From Candidatus Aenigmatarchaeota archaeon (GTDB lineage Archaea > Aenigmatarchaeota > Aenigmatarchaeia > CG10238-14 > SpSt-28), in contig JAGGZO010000079.1 of NCBI GenBank assembly GCA_021161995.1, positions 1-12,995 on the forward strand: DNA of 12,995 nucleotides, written 5' to 3'. The translations under genes and the position numbers were made by a program. Each line of letters opens with the position of its first letter. Within the stretch, counting starts at the first letter, position 1. This document shows positions 7,442 through 12,995 of this stretch, piece by piece. The notes under the pieces are model-generated. The model was given only the letters and a program-made list of their open reading frames with translations. It was not told the DNA's origin and searched no databases.

Positions 7442-8689
7442 ATGAAGGTTTCGTACATAAACACATCATACAAACCACAAAAAACAGACTTGATAGCTAC
7501 GTTCTACGTGGAGCCAGCAAAAGGAATAAGTTTCAGAGGAGCGGCAGAAAAGGTCGCAGCAGAGTCTTCTGTTGGCACATGGACCACATTAACAACAATA
7601 CCAAAAAGAATAGAGAAGATAAAAGCAAGAGTATTCAGGCTAAATCCGAAAAACAAAACGATAAAAATAGCTTACCCAATAGAATTGTTTGAGCCAAACA
7701 GTGCACCACAGATACTGTCATCCGTGGCTGGAAACATTTTCGGAATGAAAGCTGTCAAAAATCTAAGGCTTGTTGATATAGAATTTCCAGAGAAAATAGT
7801 CAGAAAATTCAAAGGCCCACAATTTGGAATCAAAAGAATAAGAAAAATCATGAAAATAAAAGATAGACCTTTATTAGCTAGTGTCCCAAAACCAAAGGTT
7901 GGTTATTCAACCAGTGAATATGGTAAAGTAGCATACCAAATATGGAGTGGCGGTTTAGATTTTGTTAAGGATGATGAAAATCTAACAAACCAATCGTTCA
8001 ACAAATTCGAAAAAAGATTAGCATTGCTTATGAAAATAAGAGATAAAGTAGAAAAAGAAACGGGTGAAAGGAAATCGTATTTTGCGAACATAACATCAGA
8101 AACTGAAGAAATGAAAAGGAGAGCTAAGCTAGTTGCAGATTATGGAAATGAATATGTAATGATAGATATAGTTACAGCAGGTTTTGCTGCACTGCAAACG
8201 ATGAGAAATTATCTTGATGATTTGCATTTAGCTATCCACGCACACAGAGCTATGCATGCGGTATTCACTAGAAACAGAAAGCATGGAATATCGATGCTTG
8301 TATTAGCAAAACTAGCAAGATTGATTGGTGTGGATAACTTACATGTTGGTACAGTAGTTGGCAAGCTGGTATCGCCAAAAGAAGAAGTTTACCAGCTAAA
8401 AGAATTTTTAAGGTCCGAGTGGTATGGTAAAAAGAAAACGTTTCCGGTGTCTAGTGGTGGTCTACATCCAGGTCTATTACCATTCATAGTAAAATTCTTT
8501 GGCAACGATCTAGTGATGCAGATAGGTGGCGGTGTTCATGGTCATCCAAGAGGAACATATTATGGAGCAAAAGCATGCAGAGAAGTGCTAGAAGCAATCC
8601 AACAAGGAATTTCATTAAAACAATACGCAAAAACACATGAAGCTCTTAGACTAGCTTTAGAAAAATGGGGATTCGCTAGACCAAGATAA
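7442..8689 (+). CDS. rbcL: Form III ribulose-1,5-bisphosphate carboxylase, large subunit
   Basis: The enzyme adds CO2 to ribulose 1,5-bisphosphate to give two 3-phosphoglycerates; in archaea this serves nucleotide salvage rather than a Calvin cycle. Catalytic residues are all present (spinach numbers in brackets): Glu41 (60), Thr46-Trp47 (65-66), Asn98 (123), Lys150 and Lys152 (175, 177) in KPKVGYS, carbamylated Lys176 with Asp178 and Glu179 (201, 203, 204) in GGLDFVKDDE, His268-Arg269 (294-295) in HAHRAMHAV, His301 (327), loop-6 Lys308 (334), Ser338-Gly339-Gly340 (379-381) and the phosphate-binding QIGGGVHGHP glycines (362-364). It is therefore a true carboxylase, not a RuBisCO-like protein. 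No small subunit gene is nearby. At 415 residues it is slightly shorter than many archaeal form III enzymes. Neighbouring isomerase and AMP phosphorylase genes fix the form III role; subtype (III-a, b, c or III-like) needs a tree. Confidence 0.97.
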   Translation: MKVSYINTSYKPQKTDLIATFYVEPAKGISFRGAAEKVAAESSVGTWTTLTTIPKRIEKIKARVFRLNPKNKTIKIAYPIELFEPNSAPQILSSVAGNIFGMKAVKNLRLVDIEFPEKIVRKFKGPQFGIKRIRKIMKIKDRPLLASVPKPKVGYSTSEYGKVAYQIWSGGLDFVKDDENLTNQSFNKFEKRLALLMKIRDKVEKETGERKSYFANITSETEEMKRRAKLVADYGNEYVMIDIVTAGFAALQTMRNYLDDLHLAIHAHRAMHAVFTRNRKHGISMLVLAKLARLIGVDNLHVGTVVGKLVSPKEEVYQLKEFLRSEWYGKKKTFPVSSGGLHPGLLPFIVKFFGNDLVMQIGGGVHGHPRGTYYGAKACREVLEAIQQGISLKQYAKTHEALRLALEKWGFARPR

Positions 8690-8710
8690 CCCCTTCTTTT
8701 TCTTTCTTTT
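8690..8710 (+). terminator. Pyrimidine-tract terminator after RuBisCO
   Basis: Twenty-one consecutive pyrimidines, mostly T, follow the RuBisCO stop codon immediately. Archaeal RNA polymerase typically stops at such U-rich tracts without needing a hairpin. It sits just before the promoter of the next gene, so RuBisCO and AMP phosphorylase are probably separate transcription units. Confidence 0.6.
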
Positions 8711-8716
8711 ATCTAA

Positions 8717-8724
8717 CTATAAAA
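8717..8724 (+). promoter_or_regulatory. TATA box for AMP phosphorylase gene
   Basis: The element ctataaaa is the best TATA match in the window and is centred about 27 bases before the ATG at 8748. The predicted transcription start falls essentially at that ATG, supporting a leaderless mRNA and deciding against an upstream in-frame TTG at 8733. Confidence 0.6.
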
Positions 8725-8747
8725 GTTAAAACTTGCATAATATTTTC

Positions 8748-10265
8748 ATGCTTTTACGCACTAAGATATTAGACATAGAAGCAAATGGAGAATACATAGT
8801 AATTCTGAATCAACAGGATATAGAAAAGATTGGTTTCTCTGAAACAGGAAGAGTAACCATACAAAAAGGAGAAAAAAAGATAACTGCCATTTATAACATC
8901 TCAAAAGATTTGCAAGCTGGTATAATAGCTGTTTATAGAAGGGTAGCGGAAAAATTAGATCTTAAAGAAGGTGATGAAATAGAGGTTGAATCTGCTCCAC
9001 AGCCACATTCTGTAGAGTTCATAAGAAGAAAAATAAAAGGAGAAAAGCTGACTAAAGAAGCAGCTCTTGCTATAGTTAGAGATGCTGTAGATAATAAACT
9101 CACTAAACCAGAGCTAGCTGCTTTTGTTACTGCATTAACTACAATGGGAATAGATTTAGATGAAGCATCATATTTGACAGAAGCTATGGTTGAAACTGGC
9201 AAAAAAATGGTTTGGCCAGAAAATGAAATCGTTTTAGATAAGCATTCTATCGGTGGCGTACCAGGAGATAAAACAACTATGATTGTTGTTCCTATAGTCG
9301 CATCACTCGGCTATAAAATACCGAAATCTTCTAGCAGAGCCATAACAAATGTTGCTGGAACAGCTGATAGAGTAGAGGCAATAATGCCAGTTGAGTTAAG
9401 CCTGGAAGAAGCTTATGAAGTAGTAAAGAAAACAAATGGTTGTATGGTATGGGGAGGTAATTTAGATTTGGCCCCAGCAGATGACATTTTCATCAAAATA
9501 GAAAATCCATTAAAAATAGATCCATTGATGTTAGCTTCAATAATGGCAAAGAAAAAAGCCATGGGCTCTAAGTATGTGGTAATAGACATTCCTATAGGTA
9601 AAGAGGTTAAAATAAAAAGTGTTCAAGATGGCGAGGATTTAGCGAGAAAGTTCATAGAGTTAGGTAAAAAACTCGGAATGAAAGTTAACGCTCTTTTAAC
9701 ATATGGCGAACAACCAATAGGTCATGCAATAGGACCAGCACTAGAAGCAAGAGAGACGTTAGAAGTCCTAACAGCCAATAGGATAGAAGCAGACTTAATA
9801 GATAAAGCAACAGATTTGGTTGCAACAGTATTAGAAATGGTTGGAGTAGAAAACGCAAAACAAAAAGCATTGGAAGCATTGAAATCTGGTAAAGCTGGTA
9901 AAAAGTTCAGAGAAATAATAGAGGCACAAGGAGGAGACCCAAACATAAAACCAGAAGATATACCAGTTGGCAAATACACATCTGTTATAGAAGCAAAGAG
10001 AGATGGTTTCGTAATTCTGATAAGAAACTCTGAGCTGATAAAGATAGGTAGAATGTTAGGAGCACCAACATACAAAGGTTCTGGTATGATAATACATAAG
10101 AAGCTGGGTCAAAAAGTAAAGAAGAATGAACCATTATTAACACTATACTCTGACAACCTGAACAAATTAGAAAAAACGCTAAAATACATAGAAGAAAATG
10201 AAATAGAACCCATGGTCATAGGAGATAAATTAGAAATGACTCTCAAGAAAATTTCTTATCATTAA
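8748..10265 (+). CDS. deoA: AMP phosphorylase (thymidine phosphorylase family)
   Basis: This enzyme phosphorolyses AMP and other nucleoside 5'-monophosphates to a free base and ribose 1,5-bisphosphate, feeding the isomerase and RuBisCO encoded upstream. From the ATG at 8748 it is 505 residues, close to the 503 of the Thermococcus enzyme. Order: an archaeal N-terminal domain (1 to about 84, beginning MLLRTKILDIEANGEY) that pyrimidine phosphorylases lack; a helical domain with EKLTKEAALAIVRDAVDNKL (99-118); the phosphate/nucleotide site DKHSIGGVPGDKTT (164-177) and SSSRAITNVAGTADRVE (194-210); WGGNLDLAPADD (235-246); GPALEARE (329-336); and a C-terminal barrel-sandwich domain (about 405-505). 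An in-frame TTG at 8733 would add five residues, but the TATA spacing and alignment to known N-termini favour 8748. The N-terminal domain and the pathway context separate it from ordinary thymidine phosphorylase. The symbol deoA is the name commonly given in archaeal annotation. Confidence 0.95.
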   Translation: MLLRTKILDIEANGEYIVILNQQDIEKIGFSETGRVTIQKGEKKITAIYNISKDLQAGIIAVYRRVAEKLDLKEGDEIEVESAPQPHSVEFIRRKIKGEKLTKEAALAIVRDAVDNKLTKPELAAFVTALTTMGIDLDEASYLTEAMVETGKKMVWPENEIVLDKHSIGGVPGDKTTMIVVPIVASLGYKIPKSSSRAITNVAGTADRVEAIMPVELSLEEAYEVVKKTNGCMVWGGNLDLAPADDIFIKIENPLKIDPLMLASIMAKKKAMGSKYVVIDIPIGKEVKIKSVQDGEDLARKFIELGKKLGMKVNALLTYGEQPIGHAIGPALEARETLEVLTANRIEADLIDKATDLVATVLEMVGVENAKQKALEALKSGKAGKKFREIIEAQGGDPNIKPEDIPVGKYTSVIEAKRDGFVILIRNSELIKIGRMLGAPTYKGSGMIIHKKLGQKVKKNEPLLTLYSDNLNKLEKTLKYIEENEIEPMVIGDKLEMTLKKISYH

Positions 10266-10278
10266 TTTTAATTATTTT
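10265..10278 (+). promoter_or_regulatory. Possible TATA box for the gene upstream of scpA
   Basis: The stretch attttaattatttt, directly after the AMP phosphorylase stop, is centred about 25 bases before the ATG at 10296. It may double as a weak T-rich terminator for the upstream gene. It suggests that this gene and scpA form their own unit. Confidence 0.4.
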
Positions 10279-10295
10279 GCTATCAACAGAAAATC

Positions 10296-10943
10296 ATGAA
10301 CACTCTGATTAGAGACCTGTACAAATATGCAAAATTAAACGATAAAATATCGCTAAGAAAATTACAATTCATATCAAGTCTCGATGTCTATAAAGATGCT
10401 TTAGCTAATGCGATAGAAACAATTGCGAACGAGCAGATTGATAATTACCCAGAACTACTAGAACTGAAAAAGTTCATGGAAATATACCGGAAGGATTTTA
10501 TTGTTTCTGCAATCGATTTAAGGATAATCTCATTAGTAGCAGAGAAAGGTAATGAAGCTAGCCTGAATGAACTCTATAACCTTGCAGAAAAGTATACCTC
10601 TCTAAGAAAAATTTGGGAGGATATCACCTCCTTTGTTGAGATATGTAAGTTAGACATTGATAAAAAAGAATATGAAGAAATTAGAGAAAAACTACCGGAT
10701 AAACCAGTAACTGAACAAATGATAAATTTATGGTGTAACTTAGCTGAAATTCATGGATATTTAAGTAAGATGAATGATGAAAGATATTTGATCACGAAAG
10801 AAGGTGAATATATATTAGTTGTTGCAAAATACATACTAAACAACATGCAAATACCAAAATTCTATGAGTTTCTGTTAAAGCTCAACAATAAAGAAGTAGA
10901 AATTAAAGCAGCTAAAAAATTGCTTGCTTTAAAACCAGTTTAA
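10296..10943 (+). CDS. Unknown protein upstream of scpA, possibly winged-helix
   Basis: I do not recognise this 215-residue protein. It is soluble and mostly helical, with no signal peptide or membrane helix. Residues about 1-68 form charged helices. Residues about 70-125 (SAIDLRIISLVAEKGNEASL, then NELYNLAEKY and a long helix) could be one helix-turn-helix unit. Residues about 138-180 look like a second: a helix NLWCNLAEIHGYLSK followed by the turn-rich hairpin MNDERYLITKEGEYIL, which resembles the wing of archaeal winged-helix proteins. It precedes scpA by 25 bases on the same strand. ScpB, the usual kleisin partner, consists of two winged-helix domains and is of similar size, but I see no ScpB sequence motif here. 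A ScpB-like role is therefore speculation; an unrelated regulator is equally possible. Confidence 0.78.
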   Translation: MNTLIRDLYKYAKLNDKISLRKLQFISSLDVYKDALANAIETIANEQIDNYPELLELKKFMEIYRKDFIVSAIDLRIISLVAEKGNEASLNELYNLAEKYTSLRKIWEDITSFVEICKLDIDKKEYEEIREKLPDKPVTEQMINLWCNLAEIHGYLSKMNDERYLITKEGEYILVVAKYILNNMQIPKFYEFLLKLNNKEVEIKAAKKLLALKPV

Positions 10944-10968
10944 TTTCTTTAATCAACAATATACTAGT

Positions 10969-11691
10969 ATGGGAATCGATGAAAAAATAGAAGAATTTCA
11001 ACAAATTTCTGAAGAAGAATTGTTAAAGAAGATTATAGAAAAACAAAGTTGGGAGGATATAATCTATTATATAGTTTCTATAGAGAACTTAGATCCATGG
11101 AACCTAGACCTGGTTAAATTAGCTGATAGTTTTATAGCATTTATCAAAAAGGTTAAAGATTTGGATTTTAGGATACCAGCAAAAGTTGTTTTCATAGCGG
11201 TAATATTACTAAAGCTAAAGGTCGAAACATTGCTAAGAAAAGAAGAAGAGAAGGTAGAGCAAGCAATGAAAGAAGAGAAAAGAATTGAAATACCAGATAT
11301 AGATTTGGATAGTATAAAGTTAGCTCCTCCTCTAAAAAGATTACCAAAGACCCAAGTAACAGTAGAAGACTTAATTCATGCATTAAAAAAAGTTGTTGAA
11401 TTTAGAGAAAGAAAATATAGAAGAGAATTCTTTGCTAGAAGGAGGGTAGAGAAAAATATCGGAGTTGAAGATGTAGAGAAAAGGATAGAAAAAGTACTCT
11501 ACAAAATCGAAGAAAAAATAAAGGAGGGTAGAGAAAAAATAAACTTTAAAGAGCTGGTAGAGGAATGGAATAGAGAAAAAATAATCTTTTATTTCACGCC
11601 GCTACTGCATTTAGAAATGAAAAGAAAAATAGAGACTGAACAAGAAGAGCCATTCAAAGACTTATACATCAAAAAGAAAGAAGCAAATTGA
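10969..11691 (+). CDS. scpA: Segregation and condensation protein A (kleisin)
   Basis: ScpA is the kleisin that bridges the two SMC heads in prokaryotic condensin. The 240-residue protein has the typical N-terminal helical domain that binds the SMC neck, with the family hallmark IENLDPWNLDLVKLADSFI (38-56) and the IPAKVVFIAVILLKLKVETL stretch (69-88). A charged linker follows (about 91-130), then a helix-rich region (131-190) and a C-terminal winged-helix domain (INFKELVEEWNREKIIFYF onward, 191-234) that binds the SMC head cap. It starts 25 bases after the preceding unknown gene; a weak TATA-like tttaattt (10939-10946) overlaps that gene's stop. The short-armed SMC encoded about 6 kb upstream is its likely partner. 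No ScpB gene follows; a tRNA does. The start codon gives a plausible family N-terminus. Confidence 0.94.
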   Translation: MGIDEKIEEFQQISEEELLKKIIEKQSWEDIIYYIVSIENLDPWNLDLVKLADSFIAFIKKVKDLDFRIPAKVVFIAVILLKLKVETLLRKEEEKVEQAMKEEKRIEIPDIDLDSIKLAPPLKRLPKTQVTVEDLIHALKKVVEFRERKYRREFFARRRVEKNIGVEDVEKRIEKVLYKIEEKIKEGREKINFKELVEEWNREKIIFYFTPLLHLEMKRKIETEQEEPFKDLYIKKKEAN

Positions 11692-11692
11692 A

Positions 11693-11704
11693 TTTAAATA
11701 TTTA
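11693..11704 (+). promoter_or_regulatory. TATA box for tRNA-Val
   Basis: The stretch tttaaatattta lies about 27 bases before the first base of the tRNA, the usual distance for an archaeal tRNA promoter. It begins two bases after the scpA stop codon, so the promoter is tucked against the end of scpA. Confidence 0.6.
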
Positions 11705-11725
11705 TGAGAATTTTATTTTTGATTC

Positions 11726-11796
11726 GGGCCCGTGGTCTAACGGCAGGACATCGCCCTTACAAGGCGGGGGACCCGGTTCAACTCCGGGCGGGCCCA
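11726..11796 (+). tRNA. tRNA-Val (anticodon UAC)
   Basis: The 71-base sequence folds as a full cloverleaf. The acceptor stem gggcccg pairs with cgggccc at the 3' end. The D-stem is gtct with ggac, and the loop contains GG. The anticodon stem tcgcc pairs with ggcgg around the loop cttacaa, giving anticodon TAC (11758-11760), which reads GUA valine codons. A 4-base variable region gggа-type segment is followed by T-stem cccgg/ccggg with loop ttcaact. The discriminator base is A at 11796. No intron is present and CCA is not encoded (ct follows), as is common in archaea. High GC in an AT-rich window fits a structural RNA. Confidence 0.97.
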
Positions 11797-11801
11797 CTAT
11801 C

Positions 11802-11833
11802 ATGAATTTAACCATTCATAGCTACTCTTTTTT
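11802..11833 (+). terminator. Hairpin and T-run after tRNA-Val
   Basis: A perfect 6-base inverted repeat, atgaat (11802-11807) and attcat (11814-11819), with a 6-base loop, is followed nine bases on by six Ts (11828-11833). It could end the tRNA transcript. The AT-rich stem is weak, so the T-run may be the effective part. The same stretch contains a possible TATA element (about 11805-11812) for the next gene. Confidence 0.4.
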
Positions 11834-11836
11834 ATT

Positions 11837-11842
11837 GGTGGT
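11837..11842 (+). promoter_or_regulatory. Shine-Dalgarno-like site before the arginase-fold gene
   Basis: The sequence ggtggt contains GGTG, a partial match to the archaeal GGAGGTGA consensus, ending 3 bases before the ATG at 11846. With the possible TATA at 11805-11812, the mRNA would carry a leader of roughly 13 bases. This is the same arrangement as smc and unlike the apparently leaderless majority. Confidence 0.42.
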
Positions 11843-11845
11843 ATA

Positions 11846-12676
11846 ATGGATAGAGAAGAGATAAAGTTCCCTGCTGCCATTTTCAGCTACGAAGATTCTA
11901 ATGCAGTAATACAATCAATAGCATTCGAAGATGAATCACTCTTCCATCTAAAAAAATTAAAAGAGTTGAGTGGTTTAGTAGAACCATTTGATATAGAGCT
12001 AAGAAAAAATTTGCTAAAAAACGTTAGACTACATGATAAAGGAATATTCAGAGTAAAGGGTAACTATGATGAAATATACCTCAGAACAAGAAAAATATTC
12101 GAAGATGGAAAACTACCAATAACGTTTGCAAATAGTCATTTAGTAAGTTTGTACAATGTTGGTATTTGCGATGAAAACACAGCTATTGTTGTTTTTGATG
12201 CTCATGCTGATTGTAAACAAGAATATCAAAACAAAAAATTTTCAAAGGCAACTTGGTTAAGAAGATTTATAGAATTCTCAAACCCAAAACAAATAGCATT
12301 GATTGGTATAAGATCACTAGATGAAGAAGAGCTTGAATTTTTAGATGAAAACGAAGTATTCTATCTAACATCGGCAGAAATAAAAAACAATTTCTCTAAA
12401 TCACTAGAGGAATTTGATAAGTTCATGAAAAACTTTGAAAACGTGTTTATTAGCTTTGACGCTGATGCAATAGACCCATCGATAATACCAGGTGTTAATT
12501 TCCCAGAACCATTAGGATTATCGTTGAACGATGTATTTGCATTTTTTGAGTTGTTAAGAGAAAAAAGACTCAGAGGAGTTGACATAGTAGAATTCAAGCA
12601 TATCAAAGGTATGGAAATGAACGAAGTTGCTATAACAAAAATTTTCTATCGGTTACTAGATGTTGCTTTTGGCTAA
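11846..12676 (+). CDS. Arginase/agmatinase-fold (ureohydrolase) family protein, divergent
   Basis: Members of this family use two manganese ions to hydrolyse guanidino compounds such as arginine or agmatine. The 276-residue protein keeps the six expected metal ligands: His98 (FANSHLVS), Asp118, His120 and Asp122 (VVFDAHADC), and Asp205 and Asp207 (ISFDADAIDPS). Glu221 in GVNFPEPLGL matches the conserved TPEPGG glutamate. Differences matter: the usual GGDH around the first ligand is ANSH, and the conserved His-Gly after the DAH motif is replaced around KFSKATWLRR (131-140). The N-terminal 70 residues are not distinctive. The substrate is therefore unclear: agmatinase for polyamine synthesis is possible, but formimidoyl- or other guanidino hydrolase activity is not excluded. 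It follows the tRNA and overlaps the convergent DegV-like gene by 21 bases at the 3' end. Confidence 0.88.
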   Translation: MDREEIKFPAAIFSYEDSNAVIQSIAFEDESLFHLKKLKELSGLVEPFDIELRKNLLKNVRLHDKGIFRVKGNYDEIYLRTRKIFEDGKLPITFANSHLVSLYNVGICDENTAIVVFDAHADCKQEYQNKKFSKATWLRRFIEFSNPKQIALIGIRSLDEEELEFLDENEVFYLTSAEIKNNFSKSLEEFDKFMKNFENVFISFDADAIDPSIIPGVNFPEPLGLSLNDVFAFFELLREKRLRGVDIVEFKHIKGMEMNEVAITKIFYRLLDVAFG

Positions 12677-12995
12677 ACCAGCTAATCCAAAAGCAGGACC
12701 CGCGTTAACTGCAACAATAGGACTACCGAGTATACCATCCTTTATCATTTCCTGTTTTCCTTTTGTACTGGCCCATATTGTATCTGCCAATTCTTTTTCC
12801 AGTCTTTCTAAATCATTCAATGGATCTTTAGATAGTTTTAGTAACTCAAGATTACCATCCTTTGTTGTTAGGATAGGCACCAGCTTTGTTAGTCTTAGAA
12901 AGGCATACTTTAGCTTACTAACTCTACCGCTGTTCAAAAGATATTTTATATCATCCGTAACCAGATAGAGCCTCACATCTAGTTTTTTTAGTTCT
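12656..12995 (-). CDS. DegV-like fatty-acid-binding protein, partial (C-terminal part)
   Basis: The reading frame is open to the window edge, so the true start lies beyond 12995; a GTG at 12974-12976 is an internal valine codon, not a convincing start. The visible 112 residues resemble the C-terminal domain of DegV proteins, which bind a fatty acid between two domains. The typical match is VRLYLVTDDIKYLLNSGRVS followed by KLVPILTTKDGNLELL, corresponding to the family's VDTLEYLKKGGRI and KPIL-DG elements. Near the end, SPIVAVNAGPAFGLAGLA resembles the TH-GPG-G lid that closes on the lipid head group. The middle of this domain looks shorter than usual. In bacteria DegV (FakB) proteins present fatty acids to a kinase; the archaeal role is unsettled. 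Its last 21 bases overlap the convergent arginase-fold gene. Confidence 0.75.
   Translation of the reverse strand, partial: ELKKLDVRLYLVTDDIKYLLNSGRVSKLKYAFLRLTKLVPILTTKDGNLELLKLSKDPLNDLERLEKELADTIWASTKGKQEMIKDGILGSPIVAVNAGPAFGLAGLAKSNI

Noticed and set aside
7442..8689. RuBisCO-like protein (form IV) without carboxylase activity
   Set aside because: Every catalytic and carbamylation-site residue checked is present.
8733..8747. Upstream TTG start adding five residues to AMP phosphorylase
   Set aside because: The TATA box at 8717-8724 places transcription start near 8748, and known archaeal AMP phosphorylases begin at the position of the ATG at 8748.
10296..10943. Direct annotation as ScpB
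   Set aside because: Position and possible winged helices fit, but no ScpB sequence motif is recognisable.
271..12606. Antisense open frames across the coding genes (for example 2242-2685 and 9722-10075 on the minus strand)
   Set aside because: They are low-complexity, Ser/Leu/Phe-rich shadows of well-supported genes on the other strand.
12974..12976. GTG as the start of the DegV-like gene
   Set aside because: The frame stays open to the window edge and the conserved DegV domain would lack its whole N-terminal half, so the gene is cut by the window.
1..12995. Mobile elements, prophage, CRISPR array, toxin-antitoxin or defence genes
   Set aside because: No transposase, integrase, regularly spaced repeats or known defence domains were seen; base composition is uniform except at the tRNA.

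Overview
The window looks like a gene-dense stretch of an AT-rich archaeal chromosome. The archaeal signs are a form III RuBisCO with AMP phosphorylase and ribose-1,5-bisphosphate isomerase, SMC and ScpA of archaeal type, a tRNA-Val gene with no encoded CCA, and start codons that mostly sit about 23-29 bases after TATA-like boxes, as in leaderless archaeal transcription. Low GC, short intergenic gaps and compact proteins would suit a DPANN-type or other uncultivated small-genome archaeon, but that placement is inference; no rRNA or ribosomal protein is present to test it.

Layout. Bases 42-2304 (+) hold a GT4 glycosyltransferase and, 16 bases later, an unrecognised protein with a possible transglutaminase-like Cys-His-Asp core and a helical C-terminal half. 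Bases 2366-4882 (+) encode an SMC ATPase with all motor motifs but coiled-coil arms about half the usual length. Bases 4913-5746 (+) encode ribose-1,5-bisphosphate isomerase. An unknown protein with an internal duplication lies on the minus strand (5823-6443). It is divergent from a metallo-beta-lactamase-fold hydrolase (6541-7410), which is followed by form III RuBisCO (7442-8689) and AMP phosphorylase (8748-10265). Then come an unknown, possibly winged-helix protein (10296-10943), the kleisin ScpA (10969-11691), tRNA-Val(UAC) (11726-11796), a divergent arginase-fold protein (11846-12676), and the C-terminal part of a DegV-like protein on the minus strand, cut by the window edge.

How the genes work together. 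Two themes interleave. (1) The archaeal nucleotide-salvage (pentose bisphosphate) route is complete here: AMP phosphorylase releases ribose-1,5-bisphosphate from AMP, the isomerase makes ribulose-1,5-bisphosphate, and RuBisCO adds CO2 to give two 3-phosphoglycerates. Catalytic residues are intact in the isomerase and RuBisCO. (2) The chromosome-organising pair SMC and ScpA flank this metabolic block; no recognisable ScpB is in the window, and a possible winged-helix protein precedes scpA.

The least explained items are the short-armed SMC, the minus-strand duplicated protein inside the RuBP cluster, the transglutaminase-like protein, the protein next to scpA, and the arginase-fold protein with altered active-site surroundings. 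There is no sign of a mobile element, CRISPR array or prophage, and no gap longer than about 100 bases lacks a gene.
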